From: Acidobacteriota bacterium
GTDB lineage: Bacteria > Acidobacteriota > Terriglobia > Terriglobales > Acidobacteriaceae
NCBI GenBank assembly: GCA_021793405.1
Contig: JAJYSV010000002.1
Location: 116,261 to 180,260, forward strand
Length of the DNA: 64,000 bases
Reading direction: 5' to 3'
Position numbers and translations under genes: made by a program. A model generated the notes under the pieces. It did no database searches and was not told the DNA's origin. It saw only the letters and a program-made list of their open reading frames with translations. The stretch's first letter is position 1, and each line of letters begins with the position of its first letter. This document shows, in pieces, positions 34,227 through 43,170 of the stretch.

Positions 34227-35369
34227 GTGAAGAACGACGACACGGACGCGAACATGTTATTTCCGGCCAGTGAGCGCAAGGCCGAGCTTGAGCAGAAGCA
34301 ATCTGTTCTGCAGGAGTTCCTGAAGGCAAACTCGCTCGATGCATTCGTGATCTCGCGACACGAGAACATTGCCTGGGCGACTGCCGGGCTGGTCGAGATG
34401 CGCGTGGGTATTCCGCGCGAAATTGCTGTTGGCAGCCTGCTCGTCACCCGCGATGACCGCTCCTATTACTTGACGACCAACAACGAAGCTCCGCGGCTGG
34501 CGCAGGAAGAGTTTGTACATCTCGACTATCAGCCCGTGATCCAACCCTGGTATGCCAACGATGTGCTGGCATCGATAAAGAAAATTGTTGGCAACGGAAA
34601 AGTTGCCAGCGACGATGCCGCGATCGGAGTTCCAGCCATTTCGATGAAACCTTTGCGGCTGCCGCTGACAGACGGCGAAATCGCGCGTTATCGCTGGCTT
34701 GGCGAGCACATTGCGGAGGCGACTACGGATACGCTACTGGAGCTGTGTCCGGGCATGACGGAAGCCACGATGCAGGCTAGGGTGGGCAGTCGCCTGCTGG
34801 CCCAAAGTATTTTGCCTTCCGTTTTGCTGACCGCGGTCGACGAGCGGATTCGGAATTACAGACATGCAGTGCCGCGGGGAGGGGTGCTGCAGAAGTTCGG
34901 CATGCTGAACTTCTGTGCTCGCCGCTGGGGCTTGTCGGTCTCTATCACGCGGTACGTCCACTTTGGCGCCATGCCGGCGGAACTGGAAGAAAAATTCGCG
35001 GCTGTGACCCGGGTCAATGCCAGTTTGTTGCATAGCACACGGGAAGGCACGACTGCCGACGAGTTGTTCGCGGTAGCGCGGCGTGCGTATGCCGAACAGG
35101 GGTACCCGGATGAGGAGCAGATGCATCATCAAGGCGGCGCCACCGGCTACTGGGAGCGCGAGTGGGTTGCCCGGCCGGGCGGTGAGGAGCGGGTGCTGAA
35201 GCAGCAAGGGATGGCTTGGAACCCCAGCCTACAGGGTGCAAAAATTGAAGACACCGTGGTGCTACGTAACGGAAAAATCGAAGTTCTTACCCGGACGCCG
35301 CGGTTGCCGGTTGTGGAGACCAACCATGATGGGAGCGTCTACGAGTCAGCCGGAGTGTTGCGGGCGTGA
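34227..35369 (+). CDS. M24-family peptidase-fold protein with degenerate metal site
   Basis: 380 residues, a creatinase/Xaa-Pro dipeptidase-like fold: N-terminal domain with SLDAFVISRHENIAWATAGL and a pita-bread domain. The usual first two Asp ligands (D-x10-D in L-V-D-x-G...S-D-x-T-R) align with LNFCARRWGLSVSITRY, where both are replaced. The E-P-G glutamate aligns with WNPSLQG. Only the H-x-x-G-x-x-x-G-like HHQGGATGY and the final IEDTV remain. It is probably not a normal dinuclear peptidase. Start GTG 34227 has GGAGG six bases upstream, 38 bases after the GH42 gene, so it may be co-transcribed. Function unknown. Confidence 0.75.
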   Translation: MKNDDTDANMLFPASERKAELEQKQSVLQEFLKANSLDAFVISRHENIAWATAGLVEMRVGIPREIAVGSLLVTRDDRSYYLTTNNEAPRLAQEEFVHLDYQPVIQPWYANDVLASIKKIVGNGKVASDDAAIGVPAISMKPLRLPLTDGEIARYRWLGEHIAEATTDTLLELCPGMTEATMQARVGSRLLAQSILPSVLLTAVDERIRNYRHAVPRGGVLQKFGMLNFCARRWGLSVSITRYVHFGAMPAELEEKFAAVTRVNASLLHSTREGTTADELFAVARRAYAEQGYPDEEQMHHQGGATGYWEREWVARPGGEERVLKQQGMAWNPSLQGAKIEDTVVLRNGKIEVLTRTPRLPVVETNHDGSVYESAGVLRA

Positions 35370-35460
35370 TGAGCGCAGTGGGCCTCCGGTAATGCGCGAG
35401 GGTGGCTGCTCCCACTCGTCGAACAAGTGGCAAAAAGTCTTGCAAATGAGGAGCGTAGTG

Positions 35461-36573
35461 ATGTATAAGCTTCGACGATTTCGGATCGAGAAGGGCGTGG
35501 CCGCGCTGGCCACAGCATTGTGCGTCGCGACTGCATTGCACCTGGCTGGTTTTGCCCAGCAGAACAACTCCGCGCCGATTCCGCAACAGGTTCCGCAGAC
35601 AGACACCAGTTATATCGATGCCAAGGGCACCGCGCACATTACGCGCGTCGTACCGATTCCGGCGACGATTAGCCCTGAGGCTCAAACGTTTCTTGCCCTC
35701 CCTCCGCCGGATCTGGACGCCATGACCTTGGCAGAACGGCGCAAGCAGACAGATATCTGGCAAGCGGCCCGCGGGGCAGAGTTTGAGGCTACGTACCCAG
35801 TCCACGTGCAACAGCAGACCATGGGCGGCGTGCCAGTCAAGATCATCTCTCCGCTCAAAATTCCGAAACAAAATCATGATCGGGTTCTGATGAACTTGCA
35901 TGGAGGCGGCTTCGATTCGGATTCCGGCTCACTGACAGAGACGGTGCCCATTGCCAGTTTGACTCAAACCGAAGTGGTGGCAGTGCTGTACCGCCTGATG
36001 CCAGAGCATCCATTTCCAGCACAAGTGGATGACGCCATAGCGGTGTACAAGCAGCTTCTCAAAACCTACAAGCCGCAACACATCTGCATTTACGGAACCT
36101 CCGCCGGCGCCATTCTCACGCCAGAGGTCGCTGTCAGGCTTCGTCAACTCGGATTACCGCTGCCCGGCTGTCTGGGTGTTTTTTCGGGCTTGGGAGATTT
36201 TAGTCGGCGCGGCGATTCGCAATCGATATTCGGACTTTTCGGTTTGGCAGGACCTTTGAATATGCCACAGTCTCGGCCCCACCCTGTCGCCAGTGCACAG
36301 GTAGCGCGCGTCAATCTAAAGGATCCGGTGCGTTCGCCACTTTATGCCGACCTGACAGGATTCCCGCCAACATTGTTCATCACCAGTGAACGCGACATGC
36401 TGCTGAGCGGGACGACGATTCTGCACCGCGCATTCTTGCGTGCCGGCGTTGACGCACAACTGGTCGTGTTTGAAGGTTTGCCCCATGCCTTCTGGAACCA
36501 TCCGGAATTGCCCGAGACCAAAGAAGCCGACCAGATTATGGCATCCTATTTCGACAAACAATTAGGGCACTAG
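35461..36573 (+). CDS. Secreted alpha/beta hydrolase of the HSL esterase family
   Basis: 370 residues. A signal peptide (TALCVATALHLAGFAQQ) leads into an alpha/beta hydrolase. The oxyanion motif is LHGGGFDSD, the nucleophile is in IYGTSAGAIL, the acid is in SERDMLLSG and the His is in PHAFWNHPE, so the HSL-family triad is complete. It likely hydrolyses short acyl esters in the periplasm; lipid deacylation is possible. ATG 35461 is chosen because GAGGAG lies about seven bases upstream and the signal peptide then begins normally. The frame is open further upstream but overlaps the M24 gene. Confidence 0.85.
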   Translation: MYKLRRFRIEKGVAALATALCVATALHLAGFAQQNNSAPIPQQVPQTDTSYIDAKGTAHITRVVPIPATISPEAQTFLALPPPDLDAMTLAERRKQTDIWQAARGAEFEATYPVHVQQQTMGGVPVKIISPLKIPKQNHDRVLMNLHGGGFDSDSGSLTETVPIASLTQTEVVAVLYRLMPEHPFPAQVDDAIAVYKQLLKTYKPQHICIYGTSAGAILTPEVAVRLRQLGLPLPGCLGVFSGLGDFSRRGDSQSIFGLFGLAGPLNMPQSRPHPVASAQVARVNLKDPVRSPLYADLTGFPPTLFITSERDMLLSGTTILHRAFLRAGVDAQLVVFEGLPHAFWNHPELPETKEADQIMASYFDKQLGH

Positions 36574-36675
36574 GAGCACGGTCTCAGACTGCTATTCATT
36601 GCCGACATTCCATTCGCGCAATGCCACTTGCGTGGTGAACAATTCGGAATGGTCCTCGAGGAGGGAAGCAATCGC

Positions 36676-37626
36676 CTACATATTGGTGTGTCCGTGTCGC
36701 ATTTCTTCATTGAAGGCTGGCTTGGTGCGTGCGACCGCGTCAGCGAGCATCGAATGATAATGGTCGGCTCGTTGAAGTAGCAATGGCGTGGCCATGGCGA
36801 ACTGCGGGTCGCTGCTCAGCGCGGCGAAGCCTTCGCCGGCCAACATATTTATGGCGTGCTGTAGATGCTGTGTGTCGGTATTGAGGTACTGCGCATCTCG
36901 AGGGTCGGCGATCCACACCGGCTGGCTGCCACCCAATACGCCAGAGAGCCAGTAGAGTTTCAGCGCCAGGAAGTCGGTACGGCTTTCATCGTCGGTGTCG
37001 GAAAAGACGAACTTCTTCTGCCAGCGACTGTAATAGCGTGTGGTGACTGGCACCGGCTGACGATTGCCGCTTTTGATCATTTCCATCTGGCCCTGGTCGA
37101 GTGTCTTGCGAACGGCATTGTAGATAAATGTCTCGGCATAGGGCTGTTCCGGCGCAGGGACTATCTCCGCAAAGGTGACCGTCATGCTGGCGGCAATCTT
37201 TGCATGGAGGGGGCTTGCCGTACCGTCTTCCAGATGCGCGACTCCATGAACCACATAAGTGTCCGAGCCGGAGGTGGAGCGGTGAAAAGGCCAGCTGAAG
37301 TCGTCGAAACGGATCGGCAATCCAGCCAACGTGACGTAGCAATCTGGCCGAGGATTGCGCAGACGCAGGGAGGCTTCGCGCAGGTAGCTGGTCAATTCGG
37401 GCAATAGCGATGGCTGGTTACAATCAAATGTTGCGCTCAACTCAAGGGATAGCGTGCGGTCGCTGGTTGTATTTGCGTGCAGGCCGAAACTGAAACAAGT
37501 TGTGGGCTCTCCGTGGAAGTCCGCGCCGGCGCGGGTGGACAAAACGACTAAGCCAGCAGTTTTCGCCGCAGTCTCTATTGCGGTTGTGAGAGGAAGCTTC
37601 ATTGAGTGGGTTGAACTTTCCGTCAT
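36676..37626 (-). CDS. Hypothetical protein, 316 residues
   Basis: I do not recognise a family. The protein is soluble with no signal peptide. It contains a Cys-poor beta-rich first half (residues 40-150) and a helical C-terminal half with QHLQHAINMLAGEGFAALS and ADHYHSMLADAV. A stretch of aromatic and charged residues, RYYSRWQKKFVFSDTDDESRTDF, occurs near 195. It is convergent with the esterase gene. Normal codon use and a long uninterrupted frame support a real gene. Confidence 0.6.
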   Translation of the reverse strand: MTESSTHSMKLPLTTAIETAAKTAGLVVLSTRAGADFHGEPTTCFSFGLHANTTSDRTLSLELSATFDCNQPSLLPELTSYLREASLRLRNPRPDCYVTLAGLPIRFDDFSWPFHRSTSGSDTYVVHGVAHLEDGTASPLHAKIAASMTVTFAEIVPAPEQPYAETFIYNAVRKTLDQGQMEMIKSGNRQPVPVTTRYYSRWQKKFVFSDTDDESRTDFLALKLYWLSGVLGGSQPVWIADPRDAQYLNTDTQHLQHAINMLAGEGFAALSSDPQFAMATPLLLQRADHYHSMLADAVARTKPAFNEEMRHGHTNM

Positions 37627-38062
37627 GGTTTTGACTGCTTATCCTGTGCTTAGTTTACTAGGATTACCGCTGTTCGCACGGTGAGAGTGAGCCCACTCCA
37701 TCATTTGATTCCGTCGCGTACTTTGCAAGAGATCGACTGATGCCATGTATCCTCATCCAGTTGAAATCGCAATTGCCTCCTCATCGCAGGCTTGTTGCCG
37801 CACGGACGGCGGTTCCGCTCGCTATCTTCGCTCAGAATACGCTGCCTCCCTCGAGCGGGCCAAGCTAGATATCATCGCCCAGCAGGTCTTGGCGCGTGCT
37901 GATGTCTCGAGTGCCTAGATCGACGCTGTGACATGATCTTTCGTGTCAATGGAGTGTCCTCTCCCGCCACGCGTGTGTAGGTTACGACCTATCAAATGCA
38001 AGGCGGAAAGCCGAAACAATATATTGTGACGCTGGCTGAGTAATTGGGCCCGATAAGCAGGC
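37627..38062. other. Intergenic region with a doubtful small ORF
   Basis: 436 bases. A frame at 37745-37918 on the plus strand could encode 57 residues beginning MYPHPVEIAIASSSQACC, but it has no ribosome-binding site and no recognised family. Nothing else stands out. Confidence 0.35.
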
Positions 38063-40510
38063 TTAGAACCGCAGCAGGTATGTCAATTTCAGGTAAATGG
38101 TTTTGCTGTCGTTCATCAGCGAGGAATATGTGGTTGGCAGGATGGGATCGCTTGCATTGCATAGGCCATCCGATTCACGAGTGCAGAGGGCACGATCCAG
38201 ATTGGCAAAATTTCCGATATATCCAAAATAGATGGCCGTGCCAGGATGCGGCAGGTAGGTAAACAAGGCGTCCGCGAAAAGGTCTTTCGAGTTCGTCGCA
38301 CTGGTGTATTGAGGATTGGGCAGCGTGGAGATATATTGCCCGATCAGATTAAAGGAAACAGCTTTCGTCATCTGGTAGTTCCACCGCGAAATTAACTCGT
38401 GGTTGTCATAGACGACAGCGCCGTTCGAAGGATTGGTGAAGTGTGTATACACATAATCGTTTTGCAGGTCGATCGATCCGATCGGCTTGATTTCCAGGTT
38501 CAGATTCGGCGAAGTTACATTGACTGGATCGGGCCCGCTGTCAGCCGGGGGAGAAAAGTTGATACCTGTGCCAGTATAGACTCCGCCACCGACAGCAATG
38601 TAGGGCAACGGAGAGCTATAGAAATTAACGCCGCTGGTATGGCTGTGATATTCCACATTGTGAGTCAGGACGGTGTAGTCCACCGGACGCAGACGGTCCT
38701 GCCCAAGACCGACGTTGGCGGAAATGGATGTGCGGTACTTAAAGTTCACGCTGTAGGCTGGAACGATATAAAAATCGAGCGGCAGGCCCGTGTGGTCCCA
38801 GATGCGCTCACTGTAGATGCTGGGACCGTGGGAAGGAATCCATCCGCGCTTTGGCCGAAAGGTATAGGCGTAATAGCCATTTGGCTCACGCACGTCGGGA
38901 CGCCGGAAAAAACCGGTGTCGGTGACGTATCCCGCCGATGTGTCGTTGTAGGCAACCCACCAAATTTTATGCAAATCCGAGTAGCTTAACTGTTGCGAAT
39001 AGACTTGTCCGCTGCAAGTCAAGGTAAGCACTTCGCATTCCTGTTCTCCGGAGGTATCGTTGCTTATATTTTTGGTCGCAGAGGTGATAATCTGGCCCGT
39101 CAACGTCCAGCGGTTCTTCAATCGGGCGCGATAATCGAATCCTCCGGCGCGATTGAAGGAGTTCAAATATTCCCGGTCAGTATAGATGATGCCTACGTTC
39201 GACAAGGTTCCAACGTCGCGGTTGACCCGTCCGATAGAAACGTGGGCTCGCGTTCCAAACTCAGGATTTCCAGGTGTTACTGCTTGACCCGGACCGCGAT
39301 CATCGACACCCAGGATCCCCAGTGCCCAAGGCCCGAGTTTGCCGGTAAGGCGCGCGCCATACTGCGGCAAGATGATGCTGTTTGTGTAATACAAGTTGAT
39401 TGGCGTCATGAAATAGCTGCTGTTCTCGATGAAGAACGGCCTCACCTCTGCGAAATAGGGTGGAAAGCGCTGGTTGGGTGTGGCTGGATTGTCGATGCCT
39501 ACCTGGCTGAAATCCGGATTGATCGTCGTGTCGAGCACCAGGCTATTGTGCAAGATAAACTTTGCGTCCAGTCCCCCATAGGCCTGGAGATGCTTGTGCT
39601 GGAAATAGGGATCGTCCGGATTGATTACATTCAGCTGGCGTAGATTGCGGCCCAGGAGGTACGGTTCAAACTGCCAGTTTTGTCCGTGCGCGATGTTCAT
39701 AAAGCCATCGGCGGCAATGTCCTGAGTCAGGCGCCCAGCCACGTTATGGGTATTCCTTGGCCAGAACACGGATTCTTCGTCGTGCGATATACCACGTACC
39801 AGGATAATGCCCCAGGTGCGCATCTGGTTGGGGGCAGCCTTGGCGAAATACAGGCTGGCAAATGGTATTCGCATCAACACGACATATCCATAGGGCGTGC
39901 GCTTGCCCCATGTGTCCCATACGGTGTCGAAGGAGTAGTCGGCACCATCCTGCTCGCTGTACAGGGCATCGGCTTGGATGCCCAAGGCGTTCGTTCTGAA
40001 TATGAATGCTCGACGCTGATCGTGAAATGTATCCAGCATGACTTCAACACTGTCATCGTCACCCAGGGAATCCCGAGCGAGCATGTGTGCCCGGATGAGT
40101 TTCGGTGTTTTATCGTGGCAGACGAACGCGGCGTAGAAGTATTTATGGGTGTATCCGAGATAGGCCACGGTCGGTTCGCTGGAGGGCTTGCCGTCGTCCG
40201 GATACCACTGAACGAAGTGGCTGATCCGGAGCATCTCCCGCGCGAGGTTGGATCTGGGTCGCGTCACCAGGAAGTCGCTTAAGGTGGGTGCGGCATCCAA
40301 CTGCGGGATGGTGACATGCGGCGGATGGCGCACGTAACCATGCGTGTGAAGACTCAGAGATAGTCCCGGCGCAGACGGTAAGGAACCAGCCGCCGCCAAA
40401 GGGGCCGCCCCTGGAATTGCTTTACTGCTAGCGGAAAACGCCTGGAGGCAAAGGCAGTGCAAGAACACAGCCAGAGCCATCAGTCGTCTGCATGAGCTTC
40501 GTCGCGTCAA
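38063..40510 (-). CDS. DUF5916 outer-membrane protein with CBM9-like N-domain
   Basis: 815 residues. A signal peptide (LMALAVFLHCLCLQAFSASS) is followed by a family-9 carbohydrate-binding-like domain (YVRHPPHVTIPQLDAAPTLS; DDSVEVMLDTFHDQRRAFIF) and a long beta-barrel-like region (RPFFIENSSYFMTPINLYYT) ending in an aromatic C-terminal residue (YLLRF), typical of outer-membrane barrels. This domain order matches DUF5916 proteins of Bacteroidetes and Acidobacteria, whose role is unknown. It is monocistronic. A TTGACAATCGA element lies about 100 bases upstream on its strand. Confidence 0.8.
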   Translation of the reverse strand: MTRRSSCRRLMALAVFLHCLCLQAFSASSKAIPGAAPLAAAGSLPSAPGLSLSLHTHGYVRHPPHVTIPQLDAAPTLSDFLVTRPRSNLAREMLRISHFVQWYPDDGKPSSEPTVAYLGYTHKYFYAAFVCHDKTPKLIRAHMLARDSLGDDDSVEVMLDTFHDQRRAFIFRTNALGIQADALYSEQDGADYSFDTVWDTWGKRTPYGYVVLMRIPFASLYFAKAAPNQMRTWGIILVRGISHDEESVFWPRNTHNVAGRLTQDIAADGFMNIAHGQNWQFEPYLLGRNLRQLNVINPDDPYFQHKHLQAYGGLDAKFILHNSLVLDTTINPDFSQVGIDNPATPNQRFPPYFAEVRPFFIENSSYFMTPINLYYTNSIILPQYGARLTGKLGPWALGILGVDDRGPGQAVTPGNPEFGTRAHVSIGRVNRDVGTLSNVGIIYTDREYLNSFNRAGGFDYRARLKNRWTLTGQIITSATKNISNDTSGEQECEVLTLTCSGQVYSQQLSYSDLHKIWWVAYNDTSAGYVTDTGFFRRPDVREPNGYYAYTFRPKRGWIPSHGPSIYSERIWDHTGLPLDFYIVPAYSVNFKYRTSISANVGLGQDRLRPVDYTVLTHNVEYHSHTSGVNFYSSPLPYIAVGGGVYTGTGINFSPPADSGPDPVNVTSPNLNLEIKPIGSIDLQNDYVYTHFTNPSNGAVVYDNHELISRWNYQMTKAVSFNLIGQYISTLPNPQYTSATNSKDLFADALFTYLPHPGTAIYFGYIGNFANLDRALCTRESDGLCNASDPILPTTYSSLMNDSKTIYLKLTYLLRF

Positions 40511-40608
40511 TCGGCTTGAGTATCCTTAGGTGGTGAGCGAATGGAGGCTACATTTCATTGTAAGGATTGCTTGAAAACGATTCCACAAGCTGACGATCTT
40601 TAGACGCA

Positions 40609-40619
40609 TTCGATTGTCA
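40609..40619 (-). promoter_or_regulatory. TTGACAATCGA element upstream of the DUF5916 gene
   Basis: On the minus strand TTGACAATCGA, identical to the first 11 bases of the sites at 11.2 and 29.2 kb. No good -10 follows at 17-18 bases, so an operator role is as likely as a promoter role. Confidence 0.35.
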
Positions 40620-40652
40620 AAAGTGTCGAGAAACGGCGATGAGAACAAACGA

Positions 40653-41684
40653 TTAAAAGAGCTGGCGCTGTTTGCGCGGCTGCTCCAAGCCGAAGTGTTG
40701 GTAGGCCAATCGTGTGGCGACGCGTCCTCGTGGTGTGCGGTCAAGAAAACCGATCTGGATTAGGAAAGGTTCATATACTTCTTCCAGCGCGTCTTCTTCT
40801 TCCGCCAAGGCCGCCGCCAGAGTATTCAGGCCGACGGGGCCGCCATCGTACTTATCGATGATGGTGCGCAGCAGGCGGCGGTCCATTTCATCGAAGCCAT
40901 GCGCGTCCACCTCCAGCAGGTTCAACGCCGCCATCGCCGTGGGGCGGTCGATGTGGCCGCTGGCGCGGACCTGCGCGTAATCTCGGACGCGGCGCAACAG
41001 TCGGTTGGCAATGCGCGGTGTGCCACGGCAACGCATGGCAATCTCTGCCGCCCCGTCTTCGTCGATGGGTACGTTCAGCACTTCCGCCGAGCGATGGACG
41101 ATGACGCGCAGTTCTTCGTCGGTATAAAAATCCAGCCGCAGTAGAATGCCAAAGCGCGCGAGCAGCGGTGAGGCCAGCAGCCCGGGCCGCGTGGTGGCGG
41201 AGATGAACGTGAATGGATGCAGGTCCATCACGTGCGTGCGCGCGGCAGGTCCCTGCCCGATGATGATGTCGAGCTTGTAGTCCTCCAGCGCGGTGTACAG
41301 TTTCTCCTGCAGAGCCGGCTGCAGGCGATGAATCTCATCGAGGAATAGCACCTGCCGCTTCTTGAGATTGGTCAGGATGGCAGTCAGGTCGCCCTGGATC
41401 TGGATCGCCGGACCGGAGGTTTGTTGAAAAGCAACGCCCAGCTCATTGGCGATGATGTTGGCAAGCGTGGTCTTGCCCAGTCCCGGAGGGCCGGAGAGCA
41501 GAACATGATCGAGCGCCTCGCCGCGATTGCGGGCGGCCTCGAGCGCGATCGACAATTGCTCTTTTGCCTTGCGCTGCCCAATGAACTCATTCAGGCGCTG
41601 CGGACGCAGCTTCAGGTCGATGGCGAGGTCGTCTTCGAGCGGCTCGGCGGAGACAATGCGGTCGGATGGGCGATTCAACTCCAT
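40653..41684 (-). CDS. ruvB: Holliday junction branch migration helicase RuvB
   Basis: 343 residues; the hexameric AAA+ motor that drives branch migration with RuvA. Walker [21 protein letters not shown], Walker [20 protein letters not shown], sensor and arginine finger in [20 protein letters not shown], and a C-terminal winged helix ending [12 protein letters not shown]. Length matches RuvB (about 336). The frame is open further upstream, but ATG at 41684 ([12 protein letters not shown]) gives the typical start. ruvA and ruvC are not adjacent. Confidence 0.95.
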   Translation of the reverse strand: MELNRPSDRIVSAEPLEDDLAIDLKLRPQRLNEFIGQRKAKEQLSIALEAARNRGEALDHVLLSGPPGLGKTTLANIIANELGVAFQQTSGPAIQIQGDLTAILTNLKKRQVLFLDEIHRLQPALQEKLYTALEDYKLDIIIGQGPAARTHVMDLHPFTFISATTRPGLLASPLLARFGILLRLDFYTDEELRVIVHRSAEVLNVPIDEDGAAEIAMRCRGTPRIANRLLRRVRDYAQVRASGHIDRPTAMAALNLLEVDAHGFDEMDRRLLRTIIDKYDGGPVGLNTLAAALAEEEDALEEVYEPFLIQIGFLDRTPRGRVATRLAYQHFGLEQPRKQRQLF

Positions 41685-41830
41685 GCAAGCGCATGGTATC
41701 GTGAGCGGCGAAGCGATGCAATGCTCGGGAGGGGGTTTGGGCGAAGTGCGAGAGTTCTGCGCACGGCGGCTGCACAGCGAGGAAGCGTGATGGCTGCTCA
41801 ACTCGACTCTAGTAAACTCAGCAACAGACC

Positions 41831-42985
41831 ATGCGTGCTCCCAAGTTTGAAGTCCACAGACCGCAGATGCTGGCTGCTGCGATGCTACTGCTGTTTGTTG
41901 CGCAGTGTCTGTGGGTGGTACACCATCAGACACTGACAGGACTCGATTATCAATATGCGCGCTGTGGACGGGAACTTTGGGAAAGGCCGTCGCCGCTGGC
42001 CGGATATCTGACGTCCTGCGGAAACATCAACGACGGGACCTTTGCGTACAGGGCTGCTGGATTGCCGCTGACCTTAGAGCGAATTCTTCTGGGTCAACCG
42101 AGCGGCATTTCGACCTGGGAAATGCATCATCTCGCGGGGGACGTGCTGCTATTGCTGCGGCTCCCATTTATTTTGTTTGGCGTCTGGCTGGGTGGCGGCA
42201 TCTGGTGGGTGTCGCGGCGGTTGTACGGCAATGAGGGCGGCTTCCTTGTGCTGACCTTGTATTGTTTTTCGCCGGAGATGATCCGCGCGTGTGTGCGCCC
42301 CAACAATGAGATTCTCGCGGCTTGGGGATTGTATGGCGCTCTCTATACGGCGATTGGTCTCGCCCATGCGATGCAGGGGCCGAAAAGAAAGTGGCGCCCA
42401 CGGCTGCTCCTGCTGACTGTGGCCCTGGGTCTAACGGCTACGGCACATGTAGCAGCAGCCATTCTAGGGCTTCTGCTGGCCTTGGGATTTATGTTGTATC
42501 TGGCGGAAGATAGACGCGCTCAGGTGATTCCAGTATTGGCCATGGCGGCGGCAGGCGGATTCCTGATCCTGATGGCGTTCTATGCGTTCCGTCTTGACGC
42601 GCTCAGTTATGTCTTCCAAAGCGGGGATGCGCGCATGTGGGTGGGGTGGCAAGGAGGTCTACATATGATGATGAGCCTGCCAAATGCTGGGATTACCATC
42701 GCCGCGCTGAGCGCAACCGCAATCTATCTGTTCCACCCCCGCTCCCGGTATTTTGGCAACACCGCGCCGCTGATCGTCGCGATATTATTGCTGACGCTGG
42801 AAACCACAGGAGTCCGGAGCGAGCCATGGATCTGGGCGCTTCCGTTCCTGTTGACATTCATTGGGGGAGTGTTCGCGGACATGCTGGAATCTCGCCAGCG
42901 CCGTATGTTTCTGTGGCTGACGGGCGCAGCCGTAGTGGCACAGGTTACGCTCACACTGGTGAGTCTGCCATTTCTTATTTCATAG
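41831..42985 (+). CDS. Polytopic membrane protein, possible GT-C glycosyltransferase
   Basis: 384 residues with about nine hydrophobic segments. A short N-terminal cytosolic stretch precedes TM1 ([18 protein letters not shown]). An extracytoplasmic loop contains [15 protein letters not shown] and several acidic residues, then [36 protein letters not shown]. This resembles the N-terminal half of ArnT/PMT-like (PF13231) transferases, which use lipid-linked sugar donors. It is shorter than most and the catalytic D-E/E-D loop is not clear. It could also be an uncharacterised membrane protein. Divergent from ruvB, upstream of gyrA. Confidence 0.6.
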   Translation: MRAPKFEVHRPQMLAAAMLLLFVAQCLWVVHHQTLTGLDYQYARCGRELWERPSPLAGYLTSCGNINDGTFAYRAAGLPLTLERILLGQPSGISTWEMHHLAGDVLLLLRLPFILFGVWLGGGIWWVSRRLYGNEGGFLVLTLYCFSPEMIRACVRPNNEILAAWGLYGALYTAIGLAHAMQGPKRKWRPRLLLLTVALGLTATAHVAAAILGLLLALGFMLYLAEDRRAQVIPVLAMAAAGGFLILMAFYAFRLDALSYVFQSGDARMWVGWQGGLHMMMSLPNAGITIAALSATAIYLFHPRSRYFGNTAPLIVAILLLTLETTGVRSEPWIWALPFLLTFIGGVFADMLESRQRRMFLWLTGAAVVAQVTLTLVSLPFLIS

Positions 42986-43170
42986 CGCAAACGGGCCGCG
43001 AATCCGTCGATTCATGGCGGGTAAGTTCGTTGGTCCAGGCCTGCTGAATCCCTCGAAACACGGTATCCTAATATAGAGACCTTCAGTTCCATCCGGCGAG
43101 CACTGATTTCGAGCCGCATCGCCGCCGGACAGGCTTTTTGGCTCATTTCGAGAACAATTCACGAGAAAAA

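Noticed and set aside
37745..37918. A 57-residue gene
   Set aside because: No ribosome-binding site, no conserved features; mentioned in the intergenic note only.
38063..40510. TonB receptor reading of the DUF5916 protein
   Set aside because: No plug domain or N-terminal TonB box; the CBM9-like N-domain followed by a barrel is typical of DUF5916.
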